64,000 bases of DNA from the NCBI GenBank assembly GCA_018819175.1, contig JAHJQQ010000012.1, forward strand, positions 62,001 through 126,000, given 5' to 3'. Position numbers and translations under genes: made by a program. Of the stretch, positions 41,112 through 50,773 are shown in pieces (within the stretch, counting starts at the first letter, position 1; each line of letters opens with the position of its first letter). The notes below the pieces were generated by a model. The model made no database searches, was not told where the DNA came from, and saw nothing but the letters and a program-made list of their open reading frames with translations. The DNA comes from Gammaproteobacteria bacterium. Its GTDB lineage: Bacteria; Pseudomonadota; Gammaproteobacteria; Thiohalobacterales; Thiohalobacteraceae.

Positions 41112-42032
41112 ATGTCAAAAGTAATGAGAATGTTTGCCGGTTTGCTGACAGCGGCGTTGACGCTGCTGCCCGTGGCGGCCACTGTGCAGGCAGCCGATGT
41201 CTATAAGCCCTTTATCCTCGCATCGCGCGGGTCAGGTGACATGACTGTGAAGGTGAATGAAGTCAAGGAAGCCTTGAAAGGTGCTGGTTTCGAGGTTGTC
41301 ACTGATTTTGAACCCTACGAGAATGCCCATGTCGTCGTTTTTACCAATGACGCAATCAAGTCTGTTGCTGCCAAGTCCGAGTACGGTGGTTACGCCATGG
41401 CGCAGCGCGTTGCTGTCACCAAAGTGGGTGATGAACTGCAGGTCAGCTATGTCAATCCGGTCTACATGGCCACTGCCTATCAGCTGAAGAGTGATTTGGC
41501 TAATACCGCGGAGGCCCTGGGGAAGGCCTTGGGCAATATGCAGGAGTTTGGTTCCGAGAAGGGTCTGAGCGCACGTAAGCTGGGCAAATATCACTACACC
41601 TTTGGTATGGAGTACTTCAAGGACCAGTATGAACTGGCGACCTATGGCAGTTATTCGGATGCCGTAAAGGCCGTCGAGAAGAACCTGGTCTCCAACAAGG
41701 TCGGCGTTCGTCAGCTCTATCGTCTCGACGTGCCGGGTAAGGAAGAGGCTATTTTTGGTGTCTCTATGAATGCCGGCCCGGATGGCGACCAGTACATGGA
41801 TGACAAGTTCCAGATGGGCATCGTGGACTTTGGCGAACTCAAGGGTACACCCTACCTGCCTTACGAGATCATGGTCACGGGTAACCGCGTGGTCGCCATG
41901 AACATGCGTTTCCGTATGGCCGTGCATTATCCGGATTTGAAAATGATGGGTGACAACAGCTTCATGAAGCTGATGCCAAGCCCGGAGGCAATCCGCAAGG
42001 CGCTGACAGAGGCCGTTGGTGGCAAGCCGTAA
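41112..42032 (+). CDS. Unrecognised conserved-looking periplasmic protein
   Basis: A 306-residue protein with a signal peptide ending ...VQA and a soluble mature part starting ADVYKPFILASRGSGDMTVK. It has no cysteines and no membrane segments after the signal. The first half (about 30-130, VKVNEVKEALKGAGFEVVTD ... RVAVTKVGDELQVSYVNPVY) looks like an alpha/beta domain; the second (about 165-300) contains GVRQLYRLDVPGKEEAIFGV. I cannot assign a family with confidence. A GGAGG ribosome site and a clean terminator indicate a well-expressed single gene. It lies between a FadL-type porin and two chemoreceptors, so a role in binding or handling an imported compound is possible but unproven. Confidence 0.7.
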   Translation: MSKVMRMFAGLLTAALTLLPVAATVQAADVYKPFILASRGSGDMTVKVNEVKEALKGAGFEVVTDFEPYENAHVVVFTNDAIKSVAAKSEYGGYAMAQRVAVTKVGDELQVSYVNPVYMATAYQLKSDLANTAEALGKALGNMQEFGSEKGLSARKLGKYHYTFGMEYFKDQYELATYGSYSDAVKAVEKNLVSNKVGVRQLYRLDVPGKEEAIFGVSMNAGPDGDQYMDDKFQMGIVDFGELKGTPYLPYEIMVTGNRVVAMNMRFRMAVHYPDLKMMGDNSFMKLMPSPEAIRKALTEAVGGKP

Positions 42033-42056
42033 GCTCTGAGTCAGAGTGATCGAGAC

Positions 42057-42082
42057 AAAAGCCCCGGCCTGCCGGGGCTTTT
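42057..42082 (+). terminator. Rho-independent terminator behind the periplasmic protein
   Basis: A 12-bp stem AAAAGCCCCGGC/GCCGGGGCTTTT with a 2-base loop, 24 bases behind the stop. Confidence 0.9.
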
Positions 42083-42294
42083 GCATTTCAAGTGCACGTC
42101 AAATTTCTGTCCTCTTCGAATAAACCTTCCGTAACTGCTTAACCACAGAGTCCGGTCAAAGAACTTGCTGGAAACACTTAAAGTTTTCCCCTAGTTGCGT
42201 CGCTACCGAGGCTGAGATGCGGGTTTCAAATGCGGCACTTGAATTGAAGCCGAAAAGATAATTTCAGTACCCTCACGGGACGGAGAACGACACA

Positions 42295-43422
42295 ATGGCA
42301 GCGGGAAAATCCAAACTGGTGCTGGCTGGCTTGATAGTTGCGGCCGTCATGGTCGCACTGGGAGTCATGGACGGGGCTTTCCTCGGGCTCATGCAGGGTA
42401 TGGCGGCAGGCTATGGACTCGCAATCGGAGCCGTCTTGGCTGTGGCCGGCTGGGTCATGGCGAAAGCCTCGATGCAGAAACAGGCTGCGCTGGTAGAGGC
42501 GATGCAACGTCTGGCACATGGGGACCTGAACACCATGGTGGGTGGCGGTGTCTCACCCGATGCCGCGGAGGCCTTCAGCCATGTGTCCGAATCACTACGT
42601 ACTCAGCGTCAGTCTATTGAATCCTTGGTGCCGGTCATGGGCGACCTTGCGGAACAGATCCGCGCGGTGTCTGAGCGTAGCCGCTCTGCGCTGGAATCCA
42701 CGGCAAATGGTACCAGCGAAGCGGAAATCGCCGTGAATGAGTTGGTGCTGGCTGTGCAAGAGGTAGCTCAAAGTGCTGCCGCCGCCGCAGATTCCACACA
42801 TCAAGCCTCCAAAGAATCAAATACTGGCAAGGTCACCATGACCGAAGCCATGGGTGCCATGTCCAGTCTGGGTGACCACATGGGTCGAGCCAGCGAGGCT
42901 GTAGCCCGTCTCGGCAAGGAGTCGCAGAACATCGGTGCGGTGTTGGATGTCATCCGTGGTATCGCCGAACAGACCAACCTATTGGCACTCAATGCTGCCA
43001 TTGAGGCCGCTCGTGCCGGTGAGCAGGGGCGCGGCTTTGCCGTCGTGGCGGATGAAGTTCGCACATTGGCCAGCCGTACTCAACGTTCTACCCAAGAGAT
43101 TCAGCAAATGATCGAGCGTCTGCAGGGAGAAGCGCACGGCGTGGTTGAGGTCATGAATGAAGGAACCAGTCAGGCCGCCGTCGTTGAAGAACTTATCGAG
43201 AATGCCTGCGTCTCTCTGGCAGAGATCGGTGGAGCTGTGACGAGTATCGAGGGCATGAACAATCAAATCGCCAGCGCTACTGAGCAGCAGCACGCGGCCG
43301 TGCAGTCTATTCACGGCATGATTGCCACTCGTGGTGCGCGTGGCGTGGCCATGAAGCAGTCCCTGGAAGATCTCGAAGAGATCGCCAGTGCCTTGGATCA
43401 TGCGGGTGCACGCTTGGCCTGA
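42295..43422 (+). CDS. Methyl-accepting chemotaxis protein with a minimal periplasmic loop (A)
   Basis: A 375-residue receptor. Two hydrophobic helices (about 8-30 and 38-56) are separated by only a few residues, so there is almost no periplasmic sensor. A HAMP-like stretch and a cytoplasmic signalling hairpin follow, with the core IRGIAEQTNLLALNAAIEAA and GFAVVADEVRTLA. The protein ends ...HAGARLA, with no CheR-tethering pentapeptide. Signals are probably sensed in the membrane or cytoplasm. Receptor B follows 158 bases downstream. Confidence 0.88.
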   Translation: MAAGKSKLVLAGLIVAAVMVALGVMDGAFLGLMQGMAAGYGLAIGAVLAVAGWVMAKASMQKQAALVEAMQRLAHGDLNTMVGGGVSPDAAEAFSHVSESLRTQRQSIESLVPVMGDLAEQIRAVSERSRSALESTANGTSEAEIAVNELVLAVQEVAQSAAAAADSTHQASKESNTGKVTMTEAMGAMSSLGDHMGRASEAVARLGKESQNIGAVLDVIRGIAEQTNLLALNAAIEAARAGEQGRGFAVVADEVRTLASRTQRSTQEIQQMIERLQGEAHGVVEVMNEGTSQAAVVEELIENACVSLAEIGGAVTSIEGMNNQIASATEQQHAAVQSIHGMIATRGARGVAMKQSLEDLEEIASALDHAGARLA

Positions 43423-43491
43423 GTTGAGTTGGCTGGTACGGCTCTTGCTTTATCTTCGATTGAAACGGTTGGGTGACGGAGAATTGTCACG

Positions 43492-43515
43492 GTTGCCGCC
43501 AAGCTTGGCGGCAAC
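43492..43515. promoter_or_regulatory. Perfect 24-base palindrome between chemoreceptors A and B
   Basis: GTTGCCGCCAAG and CTTGGCGGCAAC are adjacent exact inverted copies. No T-run follows, so it is a poor terminator. It lies 65 bases before the start of receptor B and could be an operator or an RNA hairpin. Confidence 0.5.
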
Positions 43516-43580
43516 AGAGAGTTGACAGCTATTCCGATGGGCCTGGGTCTTGTGACGTTGTACGTATCTTAGGTGATTAC

Positions 43581-44759
43581 ATGAAACCGAGTATCTTGCG
43601 CAATCTGCTTATAGCCAGCCTGGCATTTGGACTTGTCATGGGTGGGTTGTTCCCGGTCTTTGCCCAGATTTTTGTCGATTTCAAACCCGGCATGTTGAGC
43701 TGGTTTGTTGGCGGGTGCCTGGTGGCAGGAGCTATGTTGGGTGTCACGAACTATTGGCTGGTCAACATGATTCTGCTGTCACGTCTGAAACGTATTTCAG
43801 AAGTGGCCAATGCCATCAGTAAAAATGATGTCTCCCATCACTGCGCCATGGAAAGCGATGACCTCATCGGTGAAATCGTCTCCAGCTTCAACCGCATGTC
43901 CGAAAACCTGCGGAATGTGATCGGTGAGATCAGTGGCGCAACCACGCAGCTGGCCTCCGCAGCGGAAGAAATGTCAGCCGTCACCGACGAAGCTAGCCGC
44001 GGCGTACAGCATCAGCAAAGTGAAATCGAGCATGTCGCGACGGCCATGAATGAAATGACCGCCACGGTGCAGGAAGTTGCCCATAATGCCGCTTTGGCCG
44101 CGCAGTCGGCACAGCAGGCAGATAAAGATGCCAAGAAGGGCGCGTTGGTCGCAACGGAAGCCTTGGGCGGCATCGACAACCTGGTCAACGAAATGGAACG
44201 CGCCTCTGGCGTGATCCAGAAACTCGAGAATGAATCTGAAAACATCGGCATGGTGCTGGACGTGATCCGCGGCATTGCCGAACAGACCAATCTGCTGGCC
44301 TTGAATGCGGCCATCGAGGCGGCGCGCGCCGGTGAGCAGGGGCGCGGTTTCGCGGTGGTGGCAGACGAAGTGCGTACCCTGGCCAGCCGTACCCAGCAGT
44401 CCACGCAGGAAATTCAACAGATGATCGAACGCCTGCAGGTCGGCGCAGGCGATGCGGTTCGGGTGATGCATGAAGCGCGTGGCATGGCCAAGGACAGCTC
44501 GGACCAGGTTGAGAAGGCCGCCGAGTCTTTGGGTGAAATCGCCGGTGCGGTAGCACAGATCAACGATATGAATACGCAGATTGCCAGTGCCTCCGAAGAG
44601 CAGAGCGCAGTGGCTGCGGAGATCAATTCCAACGTCAGCAACATCCGCCATGTCGCAGACCAGACCGCCGCAGGCGCGCAGCAGACCGCGTCCGCCTCTG
44701 ACGAGCTGGCACGACTGTCGTCGCAGCTGCAGGGGTTGATGACGCGCTTCCGTATGTAA
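43581..44759 (+). CDS. Methyl-accepting chemotaxis protein with a minimal periplasmic loop (B)
   Basis: A 392-residue receptor. Helices at about 8-30 and 38-62 leave only a very short periplasmic loop; a HAMP domain (about 65-115, with SRLKRISEVANAISKNDVSH) and the signalling hairpin follow. The hairpin tip is almost identical to receptor A at the protein level but differs at many synonymous sites. ATG 43581 is preferred; the in-frame ATG 43473 would add 36 residues reading through the 24-base palindrome. No che genes are nearby. Confidence 0.9.
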   Translation: MKPSILRNLLIASLAFGLVMGGLFPVFAQIFVDFKPGMLSWFVGGCLVAGAMLGVTNYWLVNMILLSRLKRISEVANAISKNDVSHHCAMESDDLIGEIVSSFNRMSENLRNVIGEISGATTQLASAAEEMSAVTDEASRGVQHQQSEIEHVATAMNEMTATVQEVAHNAALAAQSAQQADKDAKKGALVATEALGGIDNLVNEMERASGVIQKLENESENIGMVLDVIRGIAEQTNLLALNAAIEAARAGEQGRGFAVVADEVRTLASRTQQSTQEIQQMIERLQVGAGDAVRVMHEARGMAKDSSDQVEKAAESLGEIAGAVAQINDMNTQIASASEEQSAVAAEINSNVSNIRHVADQTAAGAQQTASASDELARLSSQLQGLMTRFRM

Positions 44760-44792
44760 TCTTCTCAGCTGTATCTTGAGCTACATCAACAG

Positions 44793-44813
44793 ACCCGCCG
44801 TATGGCGGGTTTG
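44793..44813 (+). terminator. Terminator behind chemoreceptor B
   Basis: A 7-bp stem ACCCGCC/GGCGGGT with a 4-base loop, then a T-containing tail (TTGTCATTTC). Moderate strength. Confidence 0.65.
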
Positions 44814-44924
44814 TCATTTCTACAGGCATTGCACATACTCAGACGTCCCTTATATTGAATTCGAGCAGGCTGTGTTACATACAGCAACGTGCTCGAAAGC
44901 TGTTCATCTGCCGGGAGATCATCA

Positions 44925-45971
44925 ATGCCTGGGTTGCGTTTGAATGGGTTGTTGCCGCTGCTGATCCTGACCGGTTGTGTCTCTGCGCTGGCCGGTGAGC
45001 TGGAAACCCAGCCTGCAAGGTTGGAACGGATTCCGGATGAGCAGCGTTTCGAGGCCGTCATTGAAGCAGTTAATCGCGCGACAGTATCCGCGCAGACTTC
45101 CGGACGTATTGAGGAAATTCTGTTCGACGTTGACGATTACGTCGAGCGCGGCGCAGTGCTGCTGAAATTCCGTGCGACCGAGCAGGAGGCGCGAGTGCAG
45201 CAGGCTCAGGCCGGGCTCGAAGAGGCGCAGGCGCGTTTGCGCGAGGCACAAACCGAGCAGGCTCGGATAGCAAGCATCTATGCCAAGAAGCTGGTTGCCA
45301 AGGCGGCAATGGATAAGGCCAATGCCGAACTGAAGGCCGCCCAGGCGCGCAATGAAAGCGCCGCGGCGCGGCTGGCCGAGACACGCGAGCAATTGGAGCA
45401 CGCGATTGTGCGTTCACCCTATGCCGGTATTGTGGTGGAACGGCATGTCGAGCCAGGTGAAATGGCTACGCCAGGACAGGCGCTGATGACGGGTATCTCG
45501 CTGGAAGCACTCCGTGCCGTTGCGTCCGTACCGCAGCGTTATATCAGCCGAGTGCGTGAACTGCATGCAGCAACGGTCTATGCCGACGGCCTCGCGCCTA
45601 TCGCCAGCGATAAGATCACAGTATTCCCGTATGCTGATCCCAACGCACACAGTTTCCGTGTGCGTGTGAACATTACTTCCGGTGGCAAGGGGCTCTATCC
45701 CGGCATGCTGGTCAAGGTGGGTTTCGCAACCGGTGATGTTGAACAGTTGCTGATACCCACGCGGGCGCTGGTGCAACGCAGTGAAGTCACTGCTGTGTAT
45801 GTTGTCGGGTCGGATGATGGAGTCCAGTTTCGGCAAGTACGTGCCGGTCGTGCATTGACTGATGGCCTGACGCCAATCTTGTCCGGTCTCGTCGCGGGAG
45901 AGTCGGTGGCCTTGGACCCGATCCAGGCCGGCAGTCTGCTCAAACAGCAGAGCACGGGCGCCGGTCAATGA
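44925..45971 (+). CDS. RND efflux periplasmic adaptor lipoprotein
   Basis: A 348-residue membrane-fusion protein linking an RND pump to an outer-membrane channel. It starts MPGLRLNGLLPLLILTGC, with a lipobox and acylated Cys18. A biotinyl-lipoyl-like motif (SAQTSGRIEEILFDVDDYVE) is split by an alpha-helical coiled coil (about 85-155). GMLVKVGF and beta-barrel strands follow. ATG 44925 with GGGAG upstream is preferred over 44889. Its stop overlaps the pump start (ATGA), so the two are coupled. Confidence 0.9.
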   Translation: MPGLRLNGLLPLLILTGCVSALAGELETQPARLERIPDEQRFEAVIEAVNRATVSAQTSGRIEEILFDVDDYVERGAVLLKFRATEQEARVQQAQAGLEEAQARLREAQTEQARIASIYAKKLVAKAAMDKANAELKAAQARNESAAARLAETREQLEHAIVRSPYAGIVVERHVEPGEMATPGQALMTGISLEALRAVASVPQRYISRVRELHAATVYADGLAPIASDKITVFPYADPNAHSFRVRVNITSGGKGLYPGMLVKVGFATGDVEQLLIPTRALVQRSEVTAVYVVGSDDGVQFRQVRAGRALTDGLTPILSGLVAGESVALDPIQAGSLLKQQSTGAGQ

Positions 45972-48900
45972 GCGAACGTCTCGGCTTCTCTGGCGCCATC
46001 GCACGCAAATTCCTGCAGTCGCAGATCACACCGCTGCTGGCGTTGGTCGGTTTTCTGCTGGGATTGTTCGCGGTGGCGATCACGCCGCGCGAGGAGGAGC
46101 CGCAGATCAATGTCACCTTCGCGAATGTGTTCGTACCCTTTCCTGGTGCTACGGCGGTCGAGGTTGAGCATCTGGTCACCACGCCGGCCGAACAAGTGCT
46201 ATCAGAGATCGAAGGCGTCAAGCACATCTATTCCGTTTCACGGCCGGGCATGGCTGTACTCACCGTTGAATACGAAGTCGGCGAAGATCGCACTCAGGCC
46301 ATTGTGCGACTGTACAACGCCGTGTTCTCCAATCAGGACTGGCTACCGCCGAATCTCGGTACGCTCACGCCGATCATCAAACCCAAGGGTATCGATGATG
46401 TCCCCATTGTTACTGCGACACTGTGGACACAGGACCCAGAGAAGGGCGCACTGGAGCTGCAGCAGGTCGCGCATGCCATCGAAGCGGAACTCAAACGCAT
46501 TCCCGGCACGCGGGAAATCTACACCCTCGGCGGTCCCGACCGGGTCGTGCATGTGTTGTTGGATGCGCAGAAGCTTGCTGGTGCGAATGTCTCGCTGGAT
46601 GAATTGCGTACGGCCTTGACCGGTGCGAATCAGGTGCGTGATACCGGCGCGCTGGTGAACGCTAATCAGGAAATTCTGGTACGCGCCGGCGACTTCCTGA
46701 GCAGTGTAGAGGACGTTGGTCAGCTAGTGATTGCGGTACGTAACGACATGCCGGTATACCTGCAGGATTTGGCCGAGATACGTTTCGGCGCGGCGACGCC
46801 GGAACGTTATGTATGGCACGGCACGGGCCCCGCGTTACCCCGGGATCAGCAGGTCCAGGGCGAAGTTCCGGCGGTGACCATCGCCGTCGGCAAAAAACCC
46901 GGCACCAATGCGGTCGGCATCGCTACGCAAGTGGTACAGCGCCTGGATGAATTGCGTGGCACCTTTATACCGGACGGTGTGAACGTCACGATCACGCGTG
47001 ACTACGGTGAGACGGCCAACGACAAGGCGCGCACACTGATATCCAAACTTGCCTTCGCTACGGCGTTGGTAGTGTTGCTGGTGCTGGTTGCGCTGGGCTG
47101 GCGTGAAGCCATCATTGTCGGCCTGGCGGTGCTCATCACCCTGGCTATCACCCTGTTCGCGTCCTGGGCCTGGGGTTTTACGCTCAATCGTGTCTCGCTG
47201 TTCGCACTGATTTTCTCGATTGGAATCCTGGTCGACGATGCCATTGTGGTGGTGGAGAACATTCACCGGCATATGCAAATAGGCGGACGCAGTCTGGTCG
47301 ACGCCATCCCGCGGGCAGTCGATGAGGTTGGCGGTCCGACCATCCTCGCCACCTTTACCGTGATCGCGGCCCTGTTACCGATGGCTTTCGTCAGCGGTCT
47401 GATGGGGCCATACATGAGTCCGATTCCTATCAACGCCAGTATCGGTATGCTGATCTCGCTCGCGGTGGCCTTCGTGTTCACGCCCTGGTTGACCTTCAAA
47501 CTTATCAAGGTGCATGCACCGTCTCCCGGCCATGATGATGGCGTCTCGCCACGATTGCTGGGTTTCTTTCAACGCCGCGTGGGGCCTTTCCTGGGCGGTG
47601 CAGCGGGCGCGCCACGCCGGCGTCGACTGGCGTTGGTGATATTGGTGCTGATCCTGTTGTCGCTGGGGCTGGCGGGTGCGAAATGGGTGGTGTTGAAAAT
47701 GCTGCCCTTCGACAATAAATCCGAATTCCAGATCCTGGTCGATATGCCGGAAGGAACAGCGCTGGAGCGTACCACGCAGGTGCTCGGTGAACTCGGTCAA
47801 TACCTTCGCCAGGTCCCGGAAGTGCGGGATTATCAGGCCTACGCAGGGATCTCCGCGCCGATCAATTTCAATGGCCTGGTGCGCCAGTACTATCTGCGCA
47901 GCGGTGCGCATGTTGGTGATCTTCAAGTCAATCTGGTCGACAAGCACCATCGTGATCGTAAGAGTCACGAGATCGCCAGTGCGATGCGCGCGCCCTTGCA
48001 GGAGATCGGCCGCCGTTTCGATGCCAATGTGAAAATTGTCGAAGTGCCGCCCGGGCCGCCGGTATTGTCGCCCCTGGTGGCGGAAGTGTATGGCTTGGAC
48101 TATCCGGGCCAGATCCGCGTGGCCAAGGCCTTGCGTGGTGTTTTCGAGTCGACGACGGATATTGTCGATGTCGATGACAGTGTGGAGTCACCCGCGCCCC
48201 AATTGCATCTGCACGTCGATCGTGTCCGCGCCGGTCGTCTGGGTATTTCACAGGCCGTGATCGTCGATGCTATCACCACGGTATTGAGTGGCAGCGATGT
48301 GACCTATCTGCACAGTCCCGGCGCTAAGTATGCGGTGCCGCTGCGTCTGCAGTTTCCGGTCGCCGAACGGGATCGTCTCGACCGGCTGTTCGCACTCAAA
48401 CTGACGGGGCAGGGCGGACGTCAGGTGGCGTTGGCGGATCTGGTCAGCGTCGAACAGGCCGAACGCGAACATGCGATCTATCACAAAGATATGTTGCCCA
48501 TGGTCATGGTCACCGGCGATATGGCCGGCAGTCTCGACAGTCCTTTGTACGGTATGTTCGAGATGGTCGGCACTGTGAGCGACACCGGTCTAGCGCCGGC
48601 GGGTGGTTGGTTAGAGCAATATTTTGTGCGCCAGCCCGACAATCCTTATCGCTATTCCATCAAATGGGACGGTGAATGGCAGGTGACCTATGAGACCTTC
48701 CGCGATATGGGTATCGCCTATTCGGTGGGCCTGGTCCTGATCTATCTGCTGGTAGTCGCGCAGTTTCGATCCTATCTTGTGCCCTTGATCATCATGGCGC
48801 CGATCCCGCTGACCGTTATCGGTGTGATGCCCGGGCATGCGTTACTGGGCGCGCCCTTTACCGCTACCTCCATGATCGGCATGATCGCGCTGGCGGGCAT

Positions 48901-49198
48901 TATCGTGCGCAACTCCATTCTGCTGGTGGATTTCGTCAACCAAGAGGTGCAGGCTGGTGTTCCCTTCGAGGCGGCGGTGCTGCGCTCCGGCGCGGTGCGC
49001 GCCAAGCCCATTATTCTGACCGGGTTGGCAGCGATGCTGGGCGCCCTGTTCATTCTGGACGACCCGATCTTCAGCGGCCTGGCCATCGCGCTGATCTTCG
49101 GTATTCTGGTCTCGACAGTTCTCACCCTGCTGGTGATCCCAGTGATGTACTACGCCTTTTTCTGGAAACGGCTGGAACAGCTCCAGACCAGGTCATAA
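45968..49198 (+). CDS. RND-family efflux pump
   Basis: A 1076-residue inner-membrane proton-driven transporter with 12 expected helices and two large periplasmic loops. The proton-relay aspartates are in GILVDDAIVVVENIHRH near residues 420-430. The N-terminal TPREEEPQINVTFANVFVPF and KPGTNAVGIATQVVQRL strands fit a divergent RND branch rather than classical AcrB; metal or lipid export cannot be excluded. No outer-membrane factor gene follows, so an unlinked TolC-type channel is presumably used. The next gene is a LysR regulator after 196 bases. The substrate is unknown. Confidence 0.9.
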   Translation: MSERLGFSGAIARKFLQSQITPLLALVGFLLGLFAVAITPREEEPQINVTFANVFVPFPGATAVEVEHLVTTPAEQVLSEIEGVKHIYSVSRPGMAVLTVEYEVGEDRTQAIVRLYNAVFSNQDWLPPNLGTLTPIIKPKGIDDVPIVTATLWTQDPEKGALELQQVAHAIEAELKRIPGTREIYTLGGPDRVVHVLLDAQKLAGANVSLDELRTALTGANQVRDTGALVNANQEILVRAGDFLSSVEDVGQLVIAVRNDMPVYLQDLAEIRFGAATPERYVWHGTGPALPRDQQVQGEVPAVTIAVGKKPGTNAVGIATQVVQRLDELRGTFIPDGVNVTITRDYGETANDKARTLISKLAFATALVVLLVLVALGWREAIIVGLAVLITLAITLFASWAWGFTLNRVSLFALIFSIGILVDDAIVVVENIHRHMQIGGRSLVDAIPRAVDEVGGPTILATFTVIAALLPMAFVSGLMGPYMSPIPINASIGMLISLAVAFVFTPWLTFKLIKVHAPSPGHDDGVSPRLLGFFQRRVGPFLGGAAGAPRRRRLALVILVLILLSLGLAGAKWVVLKMLPFDNKSEFQILVDMPEGTALERTTQVLGELGQYLRQVPEVRDYQAYAGISAPINFNGLVRQYYLRSGAHVGDLQVNLVDKHHRDRKSHEIASAMRAPLQEIGRRFDANVKIVEVPPGPPVLSPLVAEVYGLDYPGQIRVAKALRGVFESTTDIVDVDDSVESPAPQLHLHVDRVRAGRLGISQAVIVDAITTVLSGSDVTYLHSPGAKYAVPLRLQFPVAERDRLDRLFALKLTGQGGRQVALADLVSVEQAEREHAIYHKDMLPMVMVTGDMAGSLDSPLYGMFEMVGTVSDTGLAPAGGWLEQYFVRQPDNPYRYSIKWDGEWQVTYETFRDMGIAYSVGLVLIYLLVVAQFRSYLVPLIIMAPIPLTVIGVMPGHALLGAPFTATSMIGMIALAGIIVRNSILLVDFVNQEVQAGVPFEAAVLRSGAVRAKPIILTGLAAMLGALFILDDPIFSGLAIALIFGILVSTVLTLLVIPVMYYAFFWKRLEQLQTRS

Positions 49199-49394
49199 AT
49201 CAGCCGATATTCCCGCATAGCCACATCAGAATATTTTATGTTGGCCCCTGAAACTGGTAGGATGGGCGCCCGTTCAGGCTAGGCCGTACCCGCATGACCA
49301 CCCCTGTCATGCTCACCGCCCCTGTTAACTGACCTGCACGCGTCCGCCGGGCGGGTGTGTCTTTCCGCAATCGTTAAGAGAAACTGAGTAACCT

Positions 49395-50294
49395 ATGGCC
49401 GATCGCAGACTTCAGGTATTCCACACGGTCGCCCGACTGCTGAGCTTCACCAAAGCGGCGGAGTCTCTGCACATGACCCAGCCGGCGGTGACGTTCCAGG
49501 TGCGCCAGCTGGAAGAGTATTTCAACACCCGGTTATTCGACCGTACTCACAACCGTATCAGCCTGACCGATGCCGGGCAGCGGGTGTACGAATTCGCCGA
49601 CCGCATTTTCGATCTTTACGGGGAGATGGAAAACGCCGTCCGTGAAATGACCGGCGATGTCAGCGGCATCGTCATGATCGGCGCCAGCACCACCATCGCC
49701 GAATATATGCTGCCGGTTCTGCTGGGCGATTTCCGGCAAAAATATCCGGATGTGAATGTGCATCTCAAGGTGTCCAATACCGAGGGTATTGTGTCCATGG
49801 TCGAGAATAATGTGATCGACCTGGGTGTGGTTGAGGCGCCGGTATTGAACAAGAATCTGGTGGTGGATGTCTGCCGCATGGATCAGCTGGTTGCCATCGT
49901 GCCCAAGAATCACCCGCTGGCGAATCAGAAAAAAGTCAAAATCGCCGAGCTGTTGAAGCACCCGTATATCTGTCGCGAGGAAGGCTCGGGTACCCGCGAG
50001 GTGATTGCCGAATACCTGAGCACCTGCGGCATTAACGTCAACGAAGTCTCCATCTGCATGGAGCTGGGCAGTCCCGAGGCCGTCAAGGGCGCGGTCGAGG
50101 CGGGCATGGGTGTGTCCATCGTCTCACGTGCGACCATCAACAAAGAGCTGCAACTGGGCACGCTGGTGGCGCTGACGCTCGATCCCAATCTGGAGCGGCC
50201 GTTCTCCTTCGTGCATCAGAAGCAGAAGTTTCGTCATCGGGCCACCGATGAGCTGCTGGAGTTTGCGCAGACCTACTGCAGCGAGCACCCCTGA
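49395..50294 (+). CDS. LysR-family transcriptional regulator
   Basis: A 299-residue regulator with the N-terminal winged helix-turn-helix (about 4-62, LLSFTKAAESLHMTQPAVTF) and an inducer-binding domain (about 90-290, GSPEAVKGAVEAGMGVSIVS). Members respond to a small-molecule coinducer and often control a neighbouring gene. The pump upstream and the permease downstream are on the same strand, so no classical divergent target is seen. The ligand is unknown. Confidence 0.9.
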   Translation: MADRRLQVFHTVARLLSFTKAAESLHMTQPAVTFQVRQLEEYFNTRLFDRTHNRISLTDAGQRVYEFADRIFDLYGEMENAVREMTGDVSGIVMIGASTTIAEYMLPVLLGDFRQKYPDVNVHLKVSNTEGIVSMVENNVIDLGVVEAPVLNKNLVVDVCRMDQLVAIVPKNHPLANQKKVKIAELLKHPYICREEGSGTREVIAEYLSTCGINVNEVSICMELGSPEAVKGAVEAGMGVSIVSRATINKELQLGTLVALTLDPNLERPFSFVHQKQKFRHRATDELLEFAQTYCSEHP

Positions 50295-50393
50295 TTCCGC
50301 CTTGTCGCAACGAAATTCGCGCCGGTTGTGTTTGCCGGCCAGTTTGCGGATTATGGGCTGCAGATCAGGTCGATCAGTCGAGTGATGCGAGCC

Positions 50394-50765
50394 ATGTCAA
50401 ATCCGGATGAATTTCTGCTGTCCCTGTTCCGCAGCCTGCCGGGCGCGGAACAGGCAACCCTGTTGGCATTCGCGGAGTTTCTGCACAGTCGCAGCGGTGG
50501 TCAGGCGTTGCAGTCACTGTCTCCAGAGCCGGCGGTTATCCCCGAACCTGAGCCTATCCCCCGACCACCGCAGGAATCCGTGATCAAGGCCGTAAAGCGC
50601 TTGTCACAGACCTACCACATGCTCGACAAGAACAAGATGCTCAATGAGACGTCCACGCTGGTCACGCAGCATGTGATCCAGGGACGCGATGCGGCTGAAG
50701 TCATCGACGAACTCGAAGTGGTGTTTCAGCGCTATTACAGCCAGCTGACATCCCGCGAGGACTGA
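50394..50765 (+). CDS. Small conserved-looking protein upstream of the PerM-type permease
   Basis: A 123-residue soluble protein starting MSNPDEFLLSLFRSLPGAEQ. It has a helical N-terminal part, a proline/glutamate-rich linker (about 42-58, PEPAVIPEPEPIPRPP) and a helical C-terminal part (VIKAVKRLSQTYHMLDKNKM). I do not recognise a family. The stop is nine bases before the permease start, so the two are probably cotranscribed. The start could also be ATG 50385, three residues earlier. Confidence 0.65.
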   Translation: MSNPDEFLLSLFRSLPGAEQATLLAFAEFLHSRSGGQALQSLSPEPAVIPEPEPIPRPPQESVIKAVKRLSQTYHMLDKNKMLNETSTLVTQHVIQGRDAAEVIDELEVVFQRYYSQLTSRED

Positions 50766-50773
50766 GACCACGC

